Made by a program: the position numbers and the translations under genes. The notes beneath the pieces are model-generated. The model saw only the letters and a program-made list of their open reading frames with translations, did not search any database and had not been told where the DNA came from. A DNA stretch of 64,000 nt from Sphagnum magellanicum. Its lineage: Eukaryota > Streptophyta > Sphagnopsida > Sphagnales > Sphagnaceae. The stretch is taken from NCBI GenBank assembly GCA_021904315.1, contig CM038918.1:16941349-17005348 (forward strand). Reading direction: 5' to 3'. Shown in pieces: positions 1 through 12,285 of the stretch. Positions within the stretch are counted from its first letter, which is position 1; each line of letters opens with the position of its first letter.

Positions 1-1268
1 CATTTTGCATATTATTTTTTTAGTGAGAGCATCAAACTAGTTTGGTTTATTTTGACGAATAGCACATTCATAATGAAGATTAAGGTGCCTTGACTAATGG
101 GAGTTGTTTGTTTGTTTATAAGTTGGAATTGTTCTACAAGTGTAAGGGCTAAACCCAATTAGGTTTGCCAAAAGAACACAGTTGGTAGTGGATAGTTATC
201 AAATTGTTTAGAGATTGATGTTCTACTAAACATTGTTAGAAACCCATTGCACACATGTTTGGCTTTGAGATTATGTTTCCAAGTATATCATACATAGATT
301 TTGGTTGATTCATCTATGCCACACAATTTATATCTCATTGTTGGGATGACACAAATCCTTATAGTTTTGTGTAAGGAGGGGTTTGTTACATTTTTTTTTT
401 CCTCATTTAAGTTTTTATGAGGCTTCAAAATGACTAGAGTAGGAATTGTCTTTTGCCAATGTCATATAACATTAAAGTAGAGGGGTTCATGTTGGATGTA
501 GTTCAAATTTATCCTTTGCATCTTGATTGTATTCTTTGAACCTCAAGAGAAGAAATTGAAGTTGACCAAGGTAATAGATAATCTAATGATTTTTTTCATT
601 TGTTGGGGGTGTGCATTTCATGGTATATAATATCTAGAAAAAATAGCTTAAGTACTCCATAGGTTATTATAACATTTGATACACACCGAGTAGTTTAATG
701 CTAGGAATACCAATTTAGGCTTGCCTATTGGCACTTGTTGCTGATTTTTGTTAGGCTCACCTAGTGAATTTTTGGCTGTTTTTTGGTACTTGATTGAAAA
801 TCAATACAAACTTGAAACACCTCAAATCTATCAGTGTTTTGTGACAAATAGTCACTTTAAAACAAGTGAAAAATGATTAGGCAAATAACCGACCACTTCC
901 TTTTAAGGAAAACATGTAAATAACAATAAACAATTATGCAACATCTCTAAACCTTGGAATCATAATAACAAATGGGAAAACAACTTCAACACACTTTGCA
1001 AAGCCAAAACTTGAACAAAATTATAATTCACATCATGTGAAAAAATCCAAAATGCCAAAATACATTACCATTGAATTAACAAATACTCACCAAAAGACCC
1101 CTTGAGCTTCCCCAAGAAAAGAGTTCAAGTCTGTAAAAAAACGGTGGGATCTTTAAAAAAAAGAAAATCCTCTTAAATTCTAAGTTACCCAACCTTATCC
1201 TACATCTAGAACTTGGAACTAAAGTTAGAGGAAATAATCGATTTTTTGGTTCTTTTAATAAAAAAACT
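1..1268. other. AT-rich DNA without a recognisable gene
   Basis: No reading frame here resembles a known protein, and no RNA gene was seen. The sequence is AT-rich with short homopolymer runs. Confidence 0.6.
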
Positions 1269-1410
1269 TTCAAAATCAATAAGGATTTAAAATCGGTAAT
1301 ATCTTTAAATCGATAATAACCTAAAGTCAATTTTAACTTAAAACTTGTAATAACTTAAAATCAGTTCTAACCTAAAATCAATTGAAATGTAAAATCAGTA
1401 GAAATTTCAA
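1269..1410. repeat. Degenerate short tandem repeat, unit about 20-22 bp
   Basis: Variants of a 'taacctaaaatcagtt' core recur about seven times in a row with many substitutions. The array is AT-rich and non-coding. No longer repeat boundary was seen. Confidence 0.5.
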
Positions 1411-1570
1411 ATTGATTTATATAAAAAATCGATAAAGTCTGATTTTTGGTACAAAATTACAACTTTTCAAAACTAGCCTAGAAAACTTTCTAGCCTTAAC
1501 ATTATCCTCCCTTCTATTTTGGATTTCATTTTTGGGATCAAATAAAACTTTCCTACTTTTACCAAAAAAC

Positions 1571-2660
1571 TATTTACTCTACCATTAGAACAACTCCAGT
1601 GCCATCCCCCATTTGAGGGTTTTCGATGCCCTCTTCAATTTCTATGATGGTGGATAGGGTGGAAGGATGCTCAGTTTCAATAATAGCCTCAATGGTATCA
1701 GGAGCAATTTGAGTGTTTTCGGTTGCCACTTCAGTAACAATGGAATCCACCTCCATTGTGGTTATAGTTCCTTCTTCTACTCCTCCCATACTAAATTTCT
1801 CAAATATGGTTCTAGACATCATCCTAGCTAGAGAAGGGGCAACAAAAGGAAATACAACAAAATTTGGGAAAATTTGGGCATAGGTAGCTAATCGAAATTT
1901 CAATAGTTCCTTGTTTTTTCAGTAGTTAACGAAGGCATCATTTAGAATTTCAATAATCTATGCCTTATAAAACTCCCATTGTTTAGCTTGGTTCTTTTTG
2001 ACCTTTTGTTGATAGATGAGGAGCTTTGCTTTCATGAACGCATTTTTGGTTATAATCCCCTTTAACTTGACAATTTAGTGGAAGGAATAATCTGCCTCTT
2101 CAACTTTCCAAGTGAGGAACTTAAATTACGTCTACAAGTCCTCCAACTATTCCTAAGTGATGGGAACATGGTAGGACAACTTTTGGACACTTAGTTGAAA
2201 ACACTCAATGGTTTCGGTAGACTTTCTCAAGTCGTCTACTTGGGAGTGCAATTTTGCGTCTAAGTTCGCATTTTCATTCTCAAGACACTTGGCCTGCCCT
2301 ATTACAACTCTGAGCTCAAGTCATCCATTGCAGCATGAGCTATAAAGATTTCCAATTAGCCTCCACTTTCTAGTACTCCACCTCCAACTCCGTTGTTTCG
2401 ACTTGCAGACGATCTAAATCAACTTGAATGATTGTGAACCAATCTTGGAGGGTTAGGAGTTAAGCTTGGTACTCCTCATTTTCAACAAGGGACTTGTCCA
2501 ACCAACTTTGCATTCCCATGAAGTTGGATTTGACCGATTCTAATGCCTGGATCGTCAAGTCATCATGTCGAACTTGCGTTTGAGCTTGGCACAATTCATT
2601 TTTCAAATGCAAGATCTCAAACCTTGTGCCATGTTTAACAATGATATAAAAAATGTAATC
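1571..2660 (-). pseudogene. Decayed coiled-coil coding remnant
   Basis: Read on the minus strand from about 2650 downwards, this stretch gives blocks of Glu/Lys/Gln/Leu-rich residues with coiled-coil character (for example LESVKSNFMGMQSWLDKSL followed by VENEEYQA). The blocks are broken by several stops and frame changes. The last open block (109 codons, 1574-1903) is acidic, with repeated Ile/Thr/Glu. I do not recognise the family. Coiled-coil proteins of this kind often sit next to the gag region of plant retroelements, but nothing here proves that. It could be a decayed transposon ORF or an old host pseudogene. Confidence 0.3.
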
Positions 2661-4730
2661 ATGTTACCTTTGAGTTTTACTCTTTCTACCTAAGTAATTT
2701 AAAATAAAAAATTATGAAAATGCCTTCAATATTTGGTAGTGAATGGGTAAAGGAAAATTGTAATTTTATATTTGACTTCATTTGACAAATATACTACATT
2801 TATGCAATGATATAATGAATACTATGATGGTATGTGAATGAAATAATATTTGTTGTGTAATATAATGGATTACTTGCATATATGATAATAGATCATTTTG
2901 GTGATTGAACGAAGATATCACTATTATAAAATCATAGAAGTTAGTAAATACATTCTAATAACTTGGAAGCAATTACATCATAAGGAGATATTAATTGAAA
3001 ATTTTGAATAAAACACAACATTCGTAACTATCCATTTTGAAAACTTGTGCGAAACTTGAAAGAACATTTCTAAATGTATACCCATAGCCACAAACAACCA
3101 AACTACTCCAAGGGGGAGGAGGAGACAAAGGCACAATTAGACACACATAAAGCAAAGTAGATCAAACACTTTTATAGCACTGGAAGACAAGTTCTTGAAG
3201 TTATCAACAAATAAAACTTTTATTGTGAAAAATAGCTTAAAGGATTTGACATTGGATAGAATACTAGAGAAAATGGAGGTTTAAGATTTTGTTCTTGGAA
3301 GCATGGAGGTTCAAAACATTGTTCTTGGAAACATGGTTAAGGATAAGATGACTACACAAAATGATGCAAAGGATGAACGCAATGAAGATGAAAGAAACAA
3401 CTCAACTTTTACACATGGTGACGATAATAAAGATGTTAATGTCCATAACCCATACCTCTCCTATTTTGCATTGAAAATCCATTGTTAATGACAATCTTAA
3501 AATATTCTTTAAACGATACATGATTTTGCGAAAAACATGAGCTTGAGCTTGGGTTCCAAAATTTGAATTTATGAAGTTTAGTAAAGGGATAAGCTTTGAA
3601 TTTTTATGTGTTAAAATAATAGCCCAACCACTCCTTTTCCATTTTCTTTTCCTCCTCCTTGTCCACTTTCATTTTGAAAATTGGTGCCAACAACAGTTTT
3701 TTTCTTGTTGCATTTGAAAAACTTGGTCAAGGTGTAAGGTGTTTGGTCTTAGGGAATGTAGTAGCCCAAGATGGTTTTTGTTTTAGGTCGACATGGTTTT
3801 TCCTTTTTTCAACAAGGTGTACAACTTTGTTGGGTGCTTTTTTTTTCTTGTGGGAAACTTCAATGCAAAGAGTTCTAAATTGTTGCCAACAACAATTTTA
3901 AATAAAAGCTTGGTTTCATTTCTTTGGTTTTAACATATTAAGTGGATGAAAAAAGTCCAAGTTTTTTTCAATAACAAACTTAAGGACTAAACAAGTCAAC
4001 AAATGGTGTATTTCAAAAAAATTCATCATTTCGAAAAAATCTTGATGTAAAATTATTTTAGAATAATAGAAATATTCATAAAATCAAGAAAAGACATCAC
4101 TAGTACCCTAAGTTTGGTCATACACATGATGAGATTCAAAAAAACCTACAAAAAAACACATTAGCATTCAAAGAGGGATGAAATTCAAAAAACCATCAAT
4201 TTTGATGGTTCTTGAGTTTCACCTTATCTTTTTTTTTTCCTGAGTGGCTCCACTGCTACTACATAAATTTTCACTATTCCTACTTATACAACTACTATAA
4301 TTCCTCTCAAACCTTGTGCATTAAATGTTGAAATTTAGCATTTTGTACTGAGATTTAATAAAATTTCCGTACTTTACAAATACCACTAAAAGAGGGATTG
4401 CGGGGTGAAAGGAAGCCCAAAAATAAGGTGAAGACAAGATGACTTTATGGATTTCACTAATGTCATTTCTTTAAATTTTCAATCTTTTTATAAATAACAT
4501 AATTAATATACTAGTTAATAATGTAGGATTAGAATCCTTAATAAGGTGGGCTAGGTTTCTTTTTAGGCATTCCTTGTTCGAAAAGTAGTTGGAAAACAAA
4601 ACCATCACTTGTGATAGTTCAAGGTGAATTAAGATTTTTTGGAAGTTAACTTGAACTACCTTGTCATTTTTCTCCTTATTATTTGGTGTTCATGTTTCAA
4701 TGAAATTTGACATAAACTAACTTGTATTGG
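2661..4730. other. AT-rich intergenic DNA
   Basis: Only short ORFs are present (up to 80 codons), with no domain signature. No RNA gene and no convincing repeat were seen. Confidence 0.55.
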
Positions 4731-4849
4731 CAACAATTTGCCCAAACAACAAGCTTCCAAGTCTTTTTTTCTTGTTAGCATGTGTTGCGGCTACAAAATG
4801 GCCATGTCCTCATGTAAATGGATTTATTTTTTCTTTTTGAAGCAAGTAG

Positions 4850-5810
4850 GTGTGAGGCAAAGCTCCTTGCCAATGTCGTGCTCTTGGTCTTACAGTAATG
4901 AGGGGAATTTATCTTTTCTTGTTTTTTTTTTGGTTTTTGACGTAAACAAGCGGCACCATCATTACCATGGTCCTTTGCAAACATGGGGAAGTTAAAACTC
5001 CTCCCTCTTTTATTTTTCTTTGGTTATCAAAATAGGCAAGGGTGGGATAAAGCTCCCTACCATTGCCATGCTTTTAGTCGACAAGTAATGGGGAGAACTA
5101 TAGTTCCCCCCCCCATTTGTTTTCCTTTCAACTTGGCATAAGCAAGCAAAAGAACAAAACTCCCTACCATTGTTGTGGTCATTGTGCATCAATAGGGGGA
5201 GATTCAACCTCCTCCCCTCCCCCCCCCCCCCCCCAATTTTATTTCATTTTTTCAACATTCTCATTTTTAGAACAAATGGCACACGAGAGCAAAGCTCCCT
5301 ATCATCACCTTGCTCCTCACCATGTAACAATGGAGGAGCTTCAATTCCTTTTTTCTTTTTTTTAAAGGCGCAAATAGGTAAATTTCATTCCCCACCATTA
5401 TCTTGCATGGTTGTCTTGCAACAATGGGGGAAGCTCCAACTCCCTTTTTTTTTCTTTGTTTTATGTGGTTGTCTCCAAAGTAGGTGGGCATGGGAGCAAA
5501 AATCCTTGTCATTGTCATGTTCCTCACAATGTAGCAATGGGAGAGCTTTGGTTCCGTTTTTTTGTTGTGGGTGTAGGTGGGTTAAGGAGCTTCATTCTCT
5601 ACCATCACCTTGTTTGGTTTTCCTAGAACAAACTTCCCCTTTTGTTTTATTTTGTGTGGTTGTTTTTAGAAAAAGTGGATGCAGGAACAAAACTCCTTGC
5701 CATCATCATGTACTTCACCATACAACAAAGAACTTTAGTTTTTCCCCTTTTTTTTCTTGTTTTGGACATAGGTGAGTGATGGAGTTTTGCTCCCTACCAA
5801 TAGATTGTCT
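4850..5810. repeat. Degenerate tandem array, unit about 100 bp, with poly-C and poly-T tracts
   Basis: A block like 'aaagctccctaccatt' recurs near 4860, 5052, 5156, 5293, 5390, 5500, 5592, 5690 and 5787. Each copy is usually followed by a 'caatgggggagctt' block and a T-rich tract. Spacing varies from about 90 to 190 bp. A long C run lies around 5214-5235. The long ORFs across this stretch (up to 201 codons) follow the repeat and look fortuitous, being low-complexity Phe/Cys/Pro-rich. Confidence 0.65.
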
Positions 5811-5928
5811 AGGTTTGGATTTTTTAATAATAATTCAAAATCATGATTGGAAACTTATTAAAAAGAAACTAGGTAACAATCCCTTTATTTCCAAAATTAT
5901 TATTTTCCTTTTAAATTGCTAGAAAACC

Positions 5929-7400
5929 ATGGTAGCTTTCAATCATGGTGATAGGGTGTTTTACATGTATGCAATAGATAACTTGGGGGAAGAAATGCAA
6001 ATTACCAAGGAAATTGAAAAAGGTTGGGATCGATACTATAAATATTGTAATGCAAAGTTTGAAAATTTTATAAATGCAAATATGGATTTGATTTGTTGTC
6101 CAACAAAATGTTTTATGTGTGGGACAAGAACCATATAAGTTAAAAGCCTAGTATCTTTACATTGATAGAGTGCATTGAAATGAAGACTAACACATATCAC
6201 TAAAATGCATTCTATTGGAGGGAATAGATCATAATGTTATACAATTGCTTGTGACAATGACTTATCTAAACAAGTGAGTTTGATGACCTTTTTTTGTGCA
6301 ACATGTTGGGTTGTTTCTTCTAATCTATCAAAAAAATTCATGTATTAATTATGTTTGTTGTGGAATCCTTTCATAGATCCACTAAATATGATCATGTGAA
6401 AGGCAACCTCATCCACATGTTATACTAAATCTAGAGCATTGGACAAATTCCATTTGAACAATTCAAGGAAGTTATTTCCAACTCATAATACAAAAAGGCA
6501 AGCACAAAATAAAAAGACATTTGGTATTCCCTAACAAGGGAGGCAATAATTTACTATATGTATAGTTAAGTCCTAATTCTTTTGTCATTGAATTTCAAAC
6601 ACGATGGATATTTGTTTGTGGTGTGGAAGTAATTTTTCTTTTGTCATGGCTTGTTAATGTTCTTTTGTTATAACAAGAGATAGCAAATATAGCAAATTTG
6701 GATGTGCATTGATACTATGAGAATGTTTTAAAAGCCTCAAAACATTCTAAAAAGGAGTTGGAAAAACTCATGACTAAAGCAATTGATGACAAGAGGAAAT
6801 CATATGACACAATTTTTTGGGAAAATGGTGTCTTTAGTGGATCGAATGTTAGGTCCCAAGTTTTTGAAAGAGATATGATGTCATTATGATTCGAAAGGAG
6901 ATGAAAAAGTAGAAATGACACTTGAAAAGCTATAGCTTTTAGTCACATCCATTGTTAAGCCAAATTAAAATTCCTTACCAAGAGACATGTCAAAAATTAA
7001 CTTCACACATTTGATTGCACAAAACTTCATTTTGGGCTTAGGTAAATCATGGTTTTGAAGTTGTGATTATAATAATTACTTTTGTCTTAAAATTAATGTT
7101 GATTGCTTTAAATTTTCACATATTTGTTTCTTGTTGAAATAACACATGGTTGTTGCAAGAAAGGATTTGCTTTCACTAAAGACTAACCTTGAAATTGAGA
7201 TTTGCCCCCCAATGCTAGCAATTGATGACTACGTTGAACATTGGTGATTAGAGGTGTTGGAAAATTGTTTCTACAAAAAATTCAATGGCCTCATCAAAGT
7301 GGTTGGGATTCAAAAAAATCATGAATGGTCTAAACAATTTGGGTCCTTGCAAGTAATCAAACAAGTTGTATACATGTAAACATACCTTGAACGTGCATGT
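5929..7400 (+). pseudogene. Unrecognised, frame-broken coding-like remnant
   Basis: A 69-codon ORF at 5929-6138 contains a Cys-rich end (CCPTKCFMCG). Further open blocks with several stops follow between 6700 and 7380, including a block reading MVSLVDRMLGPKFLKE. Amino-acid composition is protein-like rather than random, but I do not recognise a family. No splice structure is convincing. It may be a decayed transposon gene or only an AT-rich open stretch. Confidence 0.2.
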
Positions 7401-7523
7401 TTATATTTTAATGCAATGTATTTCCATATTGAGGTTTAGTATAAATTAGATTTTTTTTTCAATTTTTTTTTCTTTTTTCAATTCATTGTGCATGAAAACT
7501 AATTTTTTATTACTTTCCTTTCC

Positions 7524-7964
7524 ATGGTGTTGTGCAATAGGTATTTCAAATTTGTGTTGTTGCATGTTAGGGTACTTATAAGCATTCCCAGACTCTACAA
7601 CATGGAAAGTGTTGATCTTGAGTTTTCATCAACTATGTATTCCAACCTCATGGTAGCTGATTGGAGTTCTGAGCATTTGGACAACTGTGGGTGGTATCTT
7701 GATTGTCCCAAAAACAAAACTCCACAAAGTGAGTAGGGGCTTCCTAAACAAATTGAACTAGGTTTCTCTCAACATGTGGTGCTAGAGGAAAAACATGGAA
7801 AAAAACAAAAGAAACCACCCTTGAACAAGAAGTTGAATTCTGACAATGCCATAATTGCCCCTAGGACACACAAAAATAAATGCAATGTGGTTGATCTTGA
7901 AGGGGAAATGATACTAAATCAAATCTTGTCATTGAGGAAGCATATGATTACATCCACCCATTAG
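7524..7964 (+). pseudogene. Hypothetical ORF interrupted by one in-frame stop
   Basis: Two ORFs (7524-7736 and 7776-7964) lie in the same frame. They read through as about 146 codons apart from a single TAG at 7734-7736. The second half is basic (EEKHGKKQKKPPLNKK), like a nuclear or nucleic-acid-binding tail. An acceptor-like 'gtgcaatag' lies just upstream of 7540, so the ORF may once have been an exon. No known domain is visible, and function is unknown. Confidence 0.25.
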
Positions 7965-9753
7965 AGGAGGCCATAGTAAACCCCTTTCCATTTGCACCTT
8001 TATTATAAACCCCAAATTCTCACAAGCTTGCTAAGACTTATATTTCTAGTAGTAATTTTTTCTCAAAGGAAATTTGCACACTGCAATCAAAGAAAAAAAC
8101 AAAAAGAGAGATGAAGTTCACCAACTGCATGTGAAATAAGTATTTTCTCACCTTTTTGTTGTTCTCACAATAGTATTGAAAAAGTTTCAACCCCATGACC
8201 AATAACTGTAATGAAGCAACACTGCACAAACTCAACATGTCAAGATCAGCTTTTCTGCAAAACAAGTATGAGAAAACAAAGTGGAAGAAACACATACATT
8301 CCATTGTGCACACATAAATGTTCTACATAGTTACAAGTGTCTGCCATCTAATGGCTACAAGGGACTACACATTGGTGAAATCCAATGAAGGGTACAAACT
8401 AAATTCTTTTAATAGGCCCTTCCACAAAGCAAGTATTGCTGAAGGGTACGATTCAATTTCTTTTCATCTGTCCCTGTACAATGCAAGTATTGCTGAAAAG
8501 ATGCTGCAAATTTTCAACTCTTGTGTTGTTCCACTCTCTCTCCCAAGTCACCACTATGGATTCACAAGCACCAGAGACATTGCAAAATGGTGTGAAAACT
8601 TTCAACATCTTTCACAAATAATATCTGAAAAAGAATGACGTTGGCATCTGCAAATAGTCACCTTAGTGGCCAACTTCTCTGCAAACAATCTCACATGACT
8701 GTGAAGTAGACCTGACCTAATCCCCATAAGCAAAACCACAACTGTGAGCTCCTTGCAACTGCAAACAATCAAGTCTTACTTTCATTTAAACAAAAGCCTC
8801 CAAGAAGATGAACAGTTCAACCAGCATTGGAATTGGTGAAATGTGCAGAGATTATGCACTGCAGACTGCCAGGAAAAATCAGAAGTCAAAACATACAGCA
8901 GCTAAGAGCTGATCCTCAGATCAAACTGACATTATGTGCCAACATCAACAGAGGGGGTTGCCAGAAATTCCATTGACTTAAATGGCATGGAGCATCCCTA
9001 ACTTCCGACAGACCCATGACATCCTATAGTGGATTGGACAGTCCGTACAAGTATTACTTAGTGGTACAGTCAGACCTTATGCACAACCTCAAATTTTCAA
9101 ATCTTGGATTTACACAGCCAATAAACACTAGCTGCAATTTTGGTCATGTTACCATGCACGTTGTTTGTGGTACCCATTGGAGGCAGAAATTGCAACAACT
9201 GAAAACCTCAGTTCGATTCCCCTTGCTTGCATTGAATTATTACACTGGCAGATGCTCAGTTGCAGACCATGGTTGATGCCATCACATATGTCATTGCATT
9301 TTGGTACCGTATTTCTGTAACAACATCATTCAATTTCAAGCTCACATGAGTATTGCAGGCAATGTGCATCAGCATTTGTCCTGCATCATCAGCAGTTCAT
9401 TTCTTGCTTCACTATTCTACATTTGTCCTTTCTGCTGAAACCCTGAAAAAGTTCTGGAGTAAATTGACACGGCAAGCAGCTTTGAAGTCTTAGAGGTCTT
9501 GCATACCCTGACATGTACAGGGGACAAAGAGGAAAGGTGATGTGGATCCAACCAAAATGCTTAGAGTTCATTCACAGCCCGGCTTCACAAAACAAATTCA
9601 GGAAAGCAGCTAAACTGAAGGTCGGAAGTGCATATACCTACTATAAGGTACATCAGATCTCCAAATGGAAGCCTCTTTCTCTGCAAGCTCTTTGGATCCG
9701 TGTTTGGATAAAGGGTATTTTGACCACCCACCATCTCAAAGGGACATCTGCAG
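7965..9753. other. Less AT-rich region without a recognisable gene
   Basis: Base composition shifts towards higher GC from about 8300. A short imperfect direct repeat ('gcaagtattgctga') occurs twice between 8420 and 8500. The ORFs are short and resemble nothing known. Confidence 0.45.
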
Positions 9754-9966
9754 GGACTCCATATAGTCATTAGGGTTTGGTGCCAGAGAGAGTCTCCGGC
9801 AGGGTGCACATTACACGACAATTAAGATAAATACAGCTTTGCAGAGATGGATTAATCTCACCTTCATCGGAAGCAACTTTTGCAAGGGAGGCGAGCAGAT
9901 TCTGAAAGAGACATTGGAGGTCCCACAGCTCGAAGGAGACCTTGAATCAGAAACCAGACAGAACCT
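9754..9966. repeat. First copy of a duplicated GC-richer segment
   Basis: This segment matches 10711-10995 in the same orientation. Shared blocks include 'gggtgcacattacacgac' and 'gaaagagacattggag'. The second copy carries about 77 extra bases after 'gagagagtc'. One frame of both copies is open across the matching part, but most differences change the amino acid, so coding constraint is not supported. No U1 gene follows this copy. Confidence 0.75.
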
Positions 9967-10710
9967 TCTTGGAACTCTTACTGAAGCTTCTGAATGAGTA
10001 TTGGCATGCAGTTTGGTGTGGATTTTTTGTGTCCTGAAATGCCGAACCAACATCAACAGACAGCGAGGCAAAAATCCCATTCATGAAAACGCCACAAGAA
10101 TGCTCCTGTTCGGCGTCCCTATTCTAACACTCCCATCACATGATCCCATCACAATCGATGTAATTGATCCCCTTAAAAAAAAGACGTTAGTGAGAGACAG
10201 TCCATTGTTGTGGGTGTTGCATTGTGGACATTTGTTCATATCACAAGAGCTGGCTCGATCCACAGAGCTGAGCAGTAGGTAGACGCATTAGACCCAGTGC
10301 AACAGAAATCAAAACATGACTGGCTGGTGACAAAACATTGTAGCTACGTGAGAAGATTTCCTCTGCGCCTGTGTGTGTGTGTGGAAGCTGCAGGAAAGGG
10401 CATGGCAGCTGGCAACTTCACCACCGAAGCACCTTCGTTGCATCCAACAACACCATCCAATGCTGCTGGATTTCCTTGCCTTCCGCCACGGCGAACTTCT
10501 GGACCCTGCAGAGGTCCCTTTTACCAGTTGCGGGAGATGTGAAGTTGCAAGTATTTATGGAGGGTTGCTGCAATTCGGAGAAGCCGGGTTTTGGCAGGCA
10601 TAGTTCCTGATTCAGGAGGCAGTTTTCCACTCCTCGGGCACATTAGAAAGAATGCACAAGCTTGACTTTTAGTGTTTTGCAGCACGAGAAAAAAAGACTT
10701 CGGGTAAGGA
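9967..10710. other. GC-richer spacer between the two duplicated segments
   Basis: Several overlapping ORFs of 60-108 codons run on both strands around 10370-10850. None has a domain signature, and overlap on both strands is expected from the higher GC content. No gene can be supported. Confidence 0.4.
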
Positions 10711-10995
10711 GTAAGGACTCGGCATAGTACTGAGGGTCTGGTGCCGGAGAGAGTCGTCGAGGCGGTTGACCATCCGCGGCCACAAGTGGCCTGCCGCAGA
10801 CCTGAGGAGTCCACAAGACGGTGCGGAGCCTCCGGCAGGGTGCACATTACACGACAATTAAGATGAATACAGCTTTGCGGAGATCGATTAATCTCACCTC
10901 CATCGGAAGCAACTTTCGCGAGGGAGGCGAGGTGATCCTGAAAGAGACATTGGAGCTCCCACAGCTCGAAGGAGAGCTGGAATCAGAAACCGGAC
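10711..10995. repeat. Second copy of the duplicated segment, upstream of U1
   Basis: This is the diverged partner of 9754-9966, with an extra block of about 77 bp around 10756-10832. It lies about 260 bp upstream of the U1 snRNA gene. It may mark a duplicated U1 5' flank whose other copy lost or never had the RNA gene. Confidence 0.7.
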
Positions 10996-11189
10996 GGAAA
11001 AGGCAATTGCAGGGGAAGGACATTGCCTCGAAGCCAGGCGCGGGAGCACGAGCAAGTCCCTTCGATCCGTCGCACCTGGGAGGATCGATTCCTCTCGGTT
11101 GTGCCGCGCAGGAGGAGCGCGCTACGTGCTGTTGATAGGTGGCAAGAAAAGAGAGAGCAGCGAGGAAGGGCAAGAAGGGGTTGGGGGAT

Positions 11190-11234
11190 GTCCCATAAGG
11201 TTTGGCGCGGGAGGCGGAAGGGAAGGGTATAAAC
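11190..11234 (+). promoter_or_regulatory. Plant snRNA promoter: USE-like element and TATA box
   Basis: 'GTCCCATAAGG' at 11190-11200 resembles the plant snRNA upstream sequence element RTCCCACATCG. A TATAAA lies at 11228-11233, starting 29 bp before the RNA start. The gap between them is 27 bp, between the longer spacing usual for Pol II and the shorter one usual for Pol III plant snRNA genes. The USE matches imperfectly, so promoter activity is uncertain. Confidence 0.6.
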
Positions 11235-11256
11235 AGGGCGAGGGGAGACGAGAACC

Positions 11257-11415
11257 ATACTTACCTGGGCGGGGTCGATCGGTGGTCAGGATGGCCGATG
11301 GCCTAGGGGACCCTACTCCATTGCACTACGGAGCAGGTGACACTAGCATCTTCCTACGGGGGGCATGCACGTCGTAATTTGTGGCAGCGGGGGCTCGCGT
11401 TCGCGCGGCCCCCAC
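11257..11415 (+). ncRNA. U1 spliceosomal snRNA (possibly a divergent variant)
   Basis: U1 snRNA base-pairs with pre-mRNA 5' splice sites. The 5' end carries the canonical ATACTTACCTG. Stem-loop I is formed by about nt 17-26 with 39-47. The stem-loop II loop has ATTGCAC, the U1A-binding motif. An Sm site AATTTGTGG lies at 11376-11384. The last stem is GGGGGC-U-CGCG / UUCG / CGCG-GCCCCC. Length is about 159 nt, normal for plant U1. The stem-loop I loop, which binds U1-70K, reads GGTCAGGATG at 11284-11293 instead of the usual GATCANGAAG, so two conserved bases differ. The USE and TATA elements upstream support a real gene. The usual plant 3' processing signal was not evident. It is either an expressed variant or an early pseudogene. 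Confidence 0.88.
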
Positions 11416-12285
11416 CAAATATACATAAACTGGAATTATTCGCGCGACAGTCACGTTGATGTCGATTCGAAGTAGTTGCTTATATACGACATGCGAACGG
11501 GGTTTCTAAGCCTTCACGCTCAATAGTTTTTGTTAGGAACAGCGAATGGAGCTAATGTTGATCAGTTCTTCCATATTTGAAGAACCTCCAATCTCAGTTT
11601 CGATATTTCTGTATGTTTTTTCCCCTTAGGTTCAAGTGCAAGTTTTCGCTTGGGCTATTTCTTATTTCTAAAACTTGAAATTTCAATTTTGGCACATTTT
11701 TTCAAACTCAAAAACCTTCTTGCCTAGTTTGAAAAACAAATCCAATTCCATGTACATAATACACACTCCCCAAAATTGTATACTATATAGGTATGCAGTT
11801 TTACAACAAATTAATAGAAGGGTATGCATAGGTACATCTACTAGTAATTAAGACACATGAAATACCTAGAAGGTTCAACCTAGTTAGTATTTCTTCAAAA
11901 AAGTTTAGCCCATTGACCGAACAAATCTGAACCTACATTTTAAAAAATTCTTTTGAAGTTATGGTACTAGCCTTCAGCTAGTTCTAAGGTCCAATTCTTG
12001 TGTTGGTAACTTGATTCCACCAAAAGGACGTCAATCTTGGACCTCAAATTCAACCCTTCACATTTGACACTTCAAATTAAATAACTTGCCACCACTAATT
12101 AAAACCTGATTTACTTGTTGACAATAACCTTTTTAAAATACCAAAAATGCAAACTTCATAGGACTTAAATGATGTATCCAAATAATATATAAATTTCAAA
12201 ATTAATAGCATGTAATATCTCATGAATTGCCCTCTATTTTGTGCTCTAAATGTATAATGTGTTTGCATGGACTTACAAGGACCTA
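11416..12285. other. Intergenic DNA returning to high AT
   Basis: Nothing gene-like was seen. GC falls sharply after about 11550. Confidence 0.5.

Noticed and set aside
5170..5775. 201-codon ORF
   Set aside because: It spans the degenerate tandem array. The protein is low-complexity Phe/Cys/Pro-rich, and ORFs overlap on both strands.
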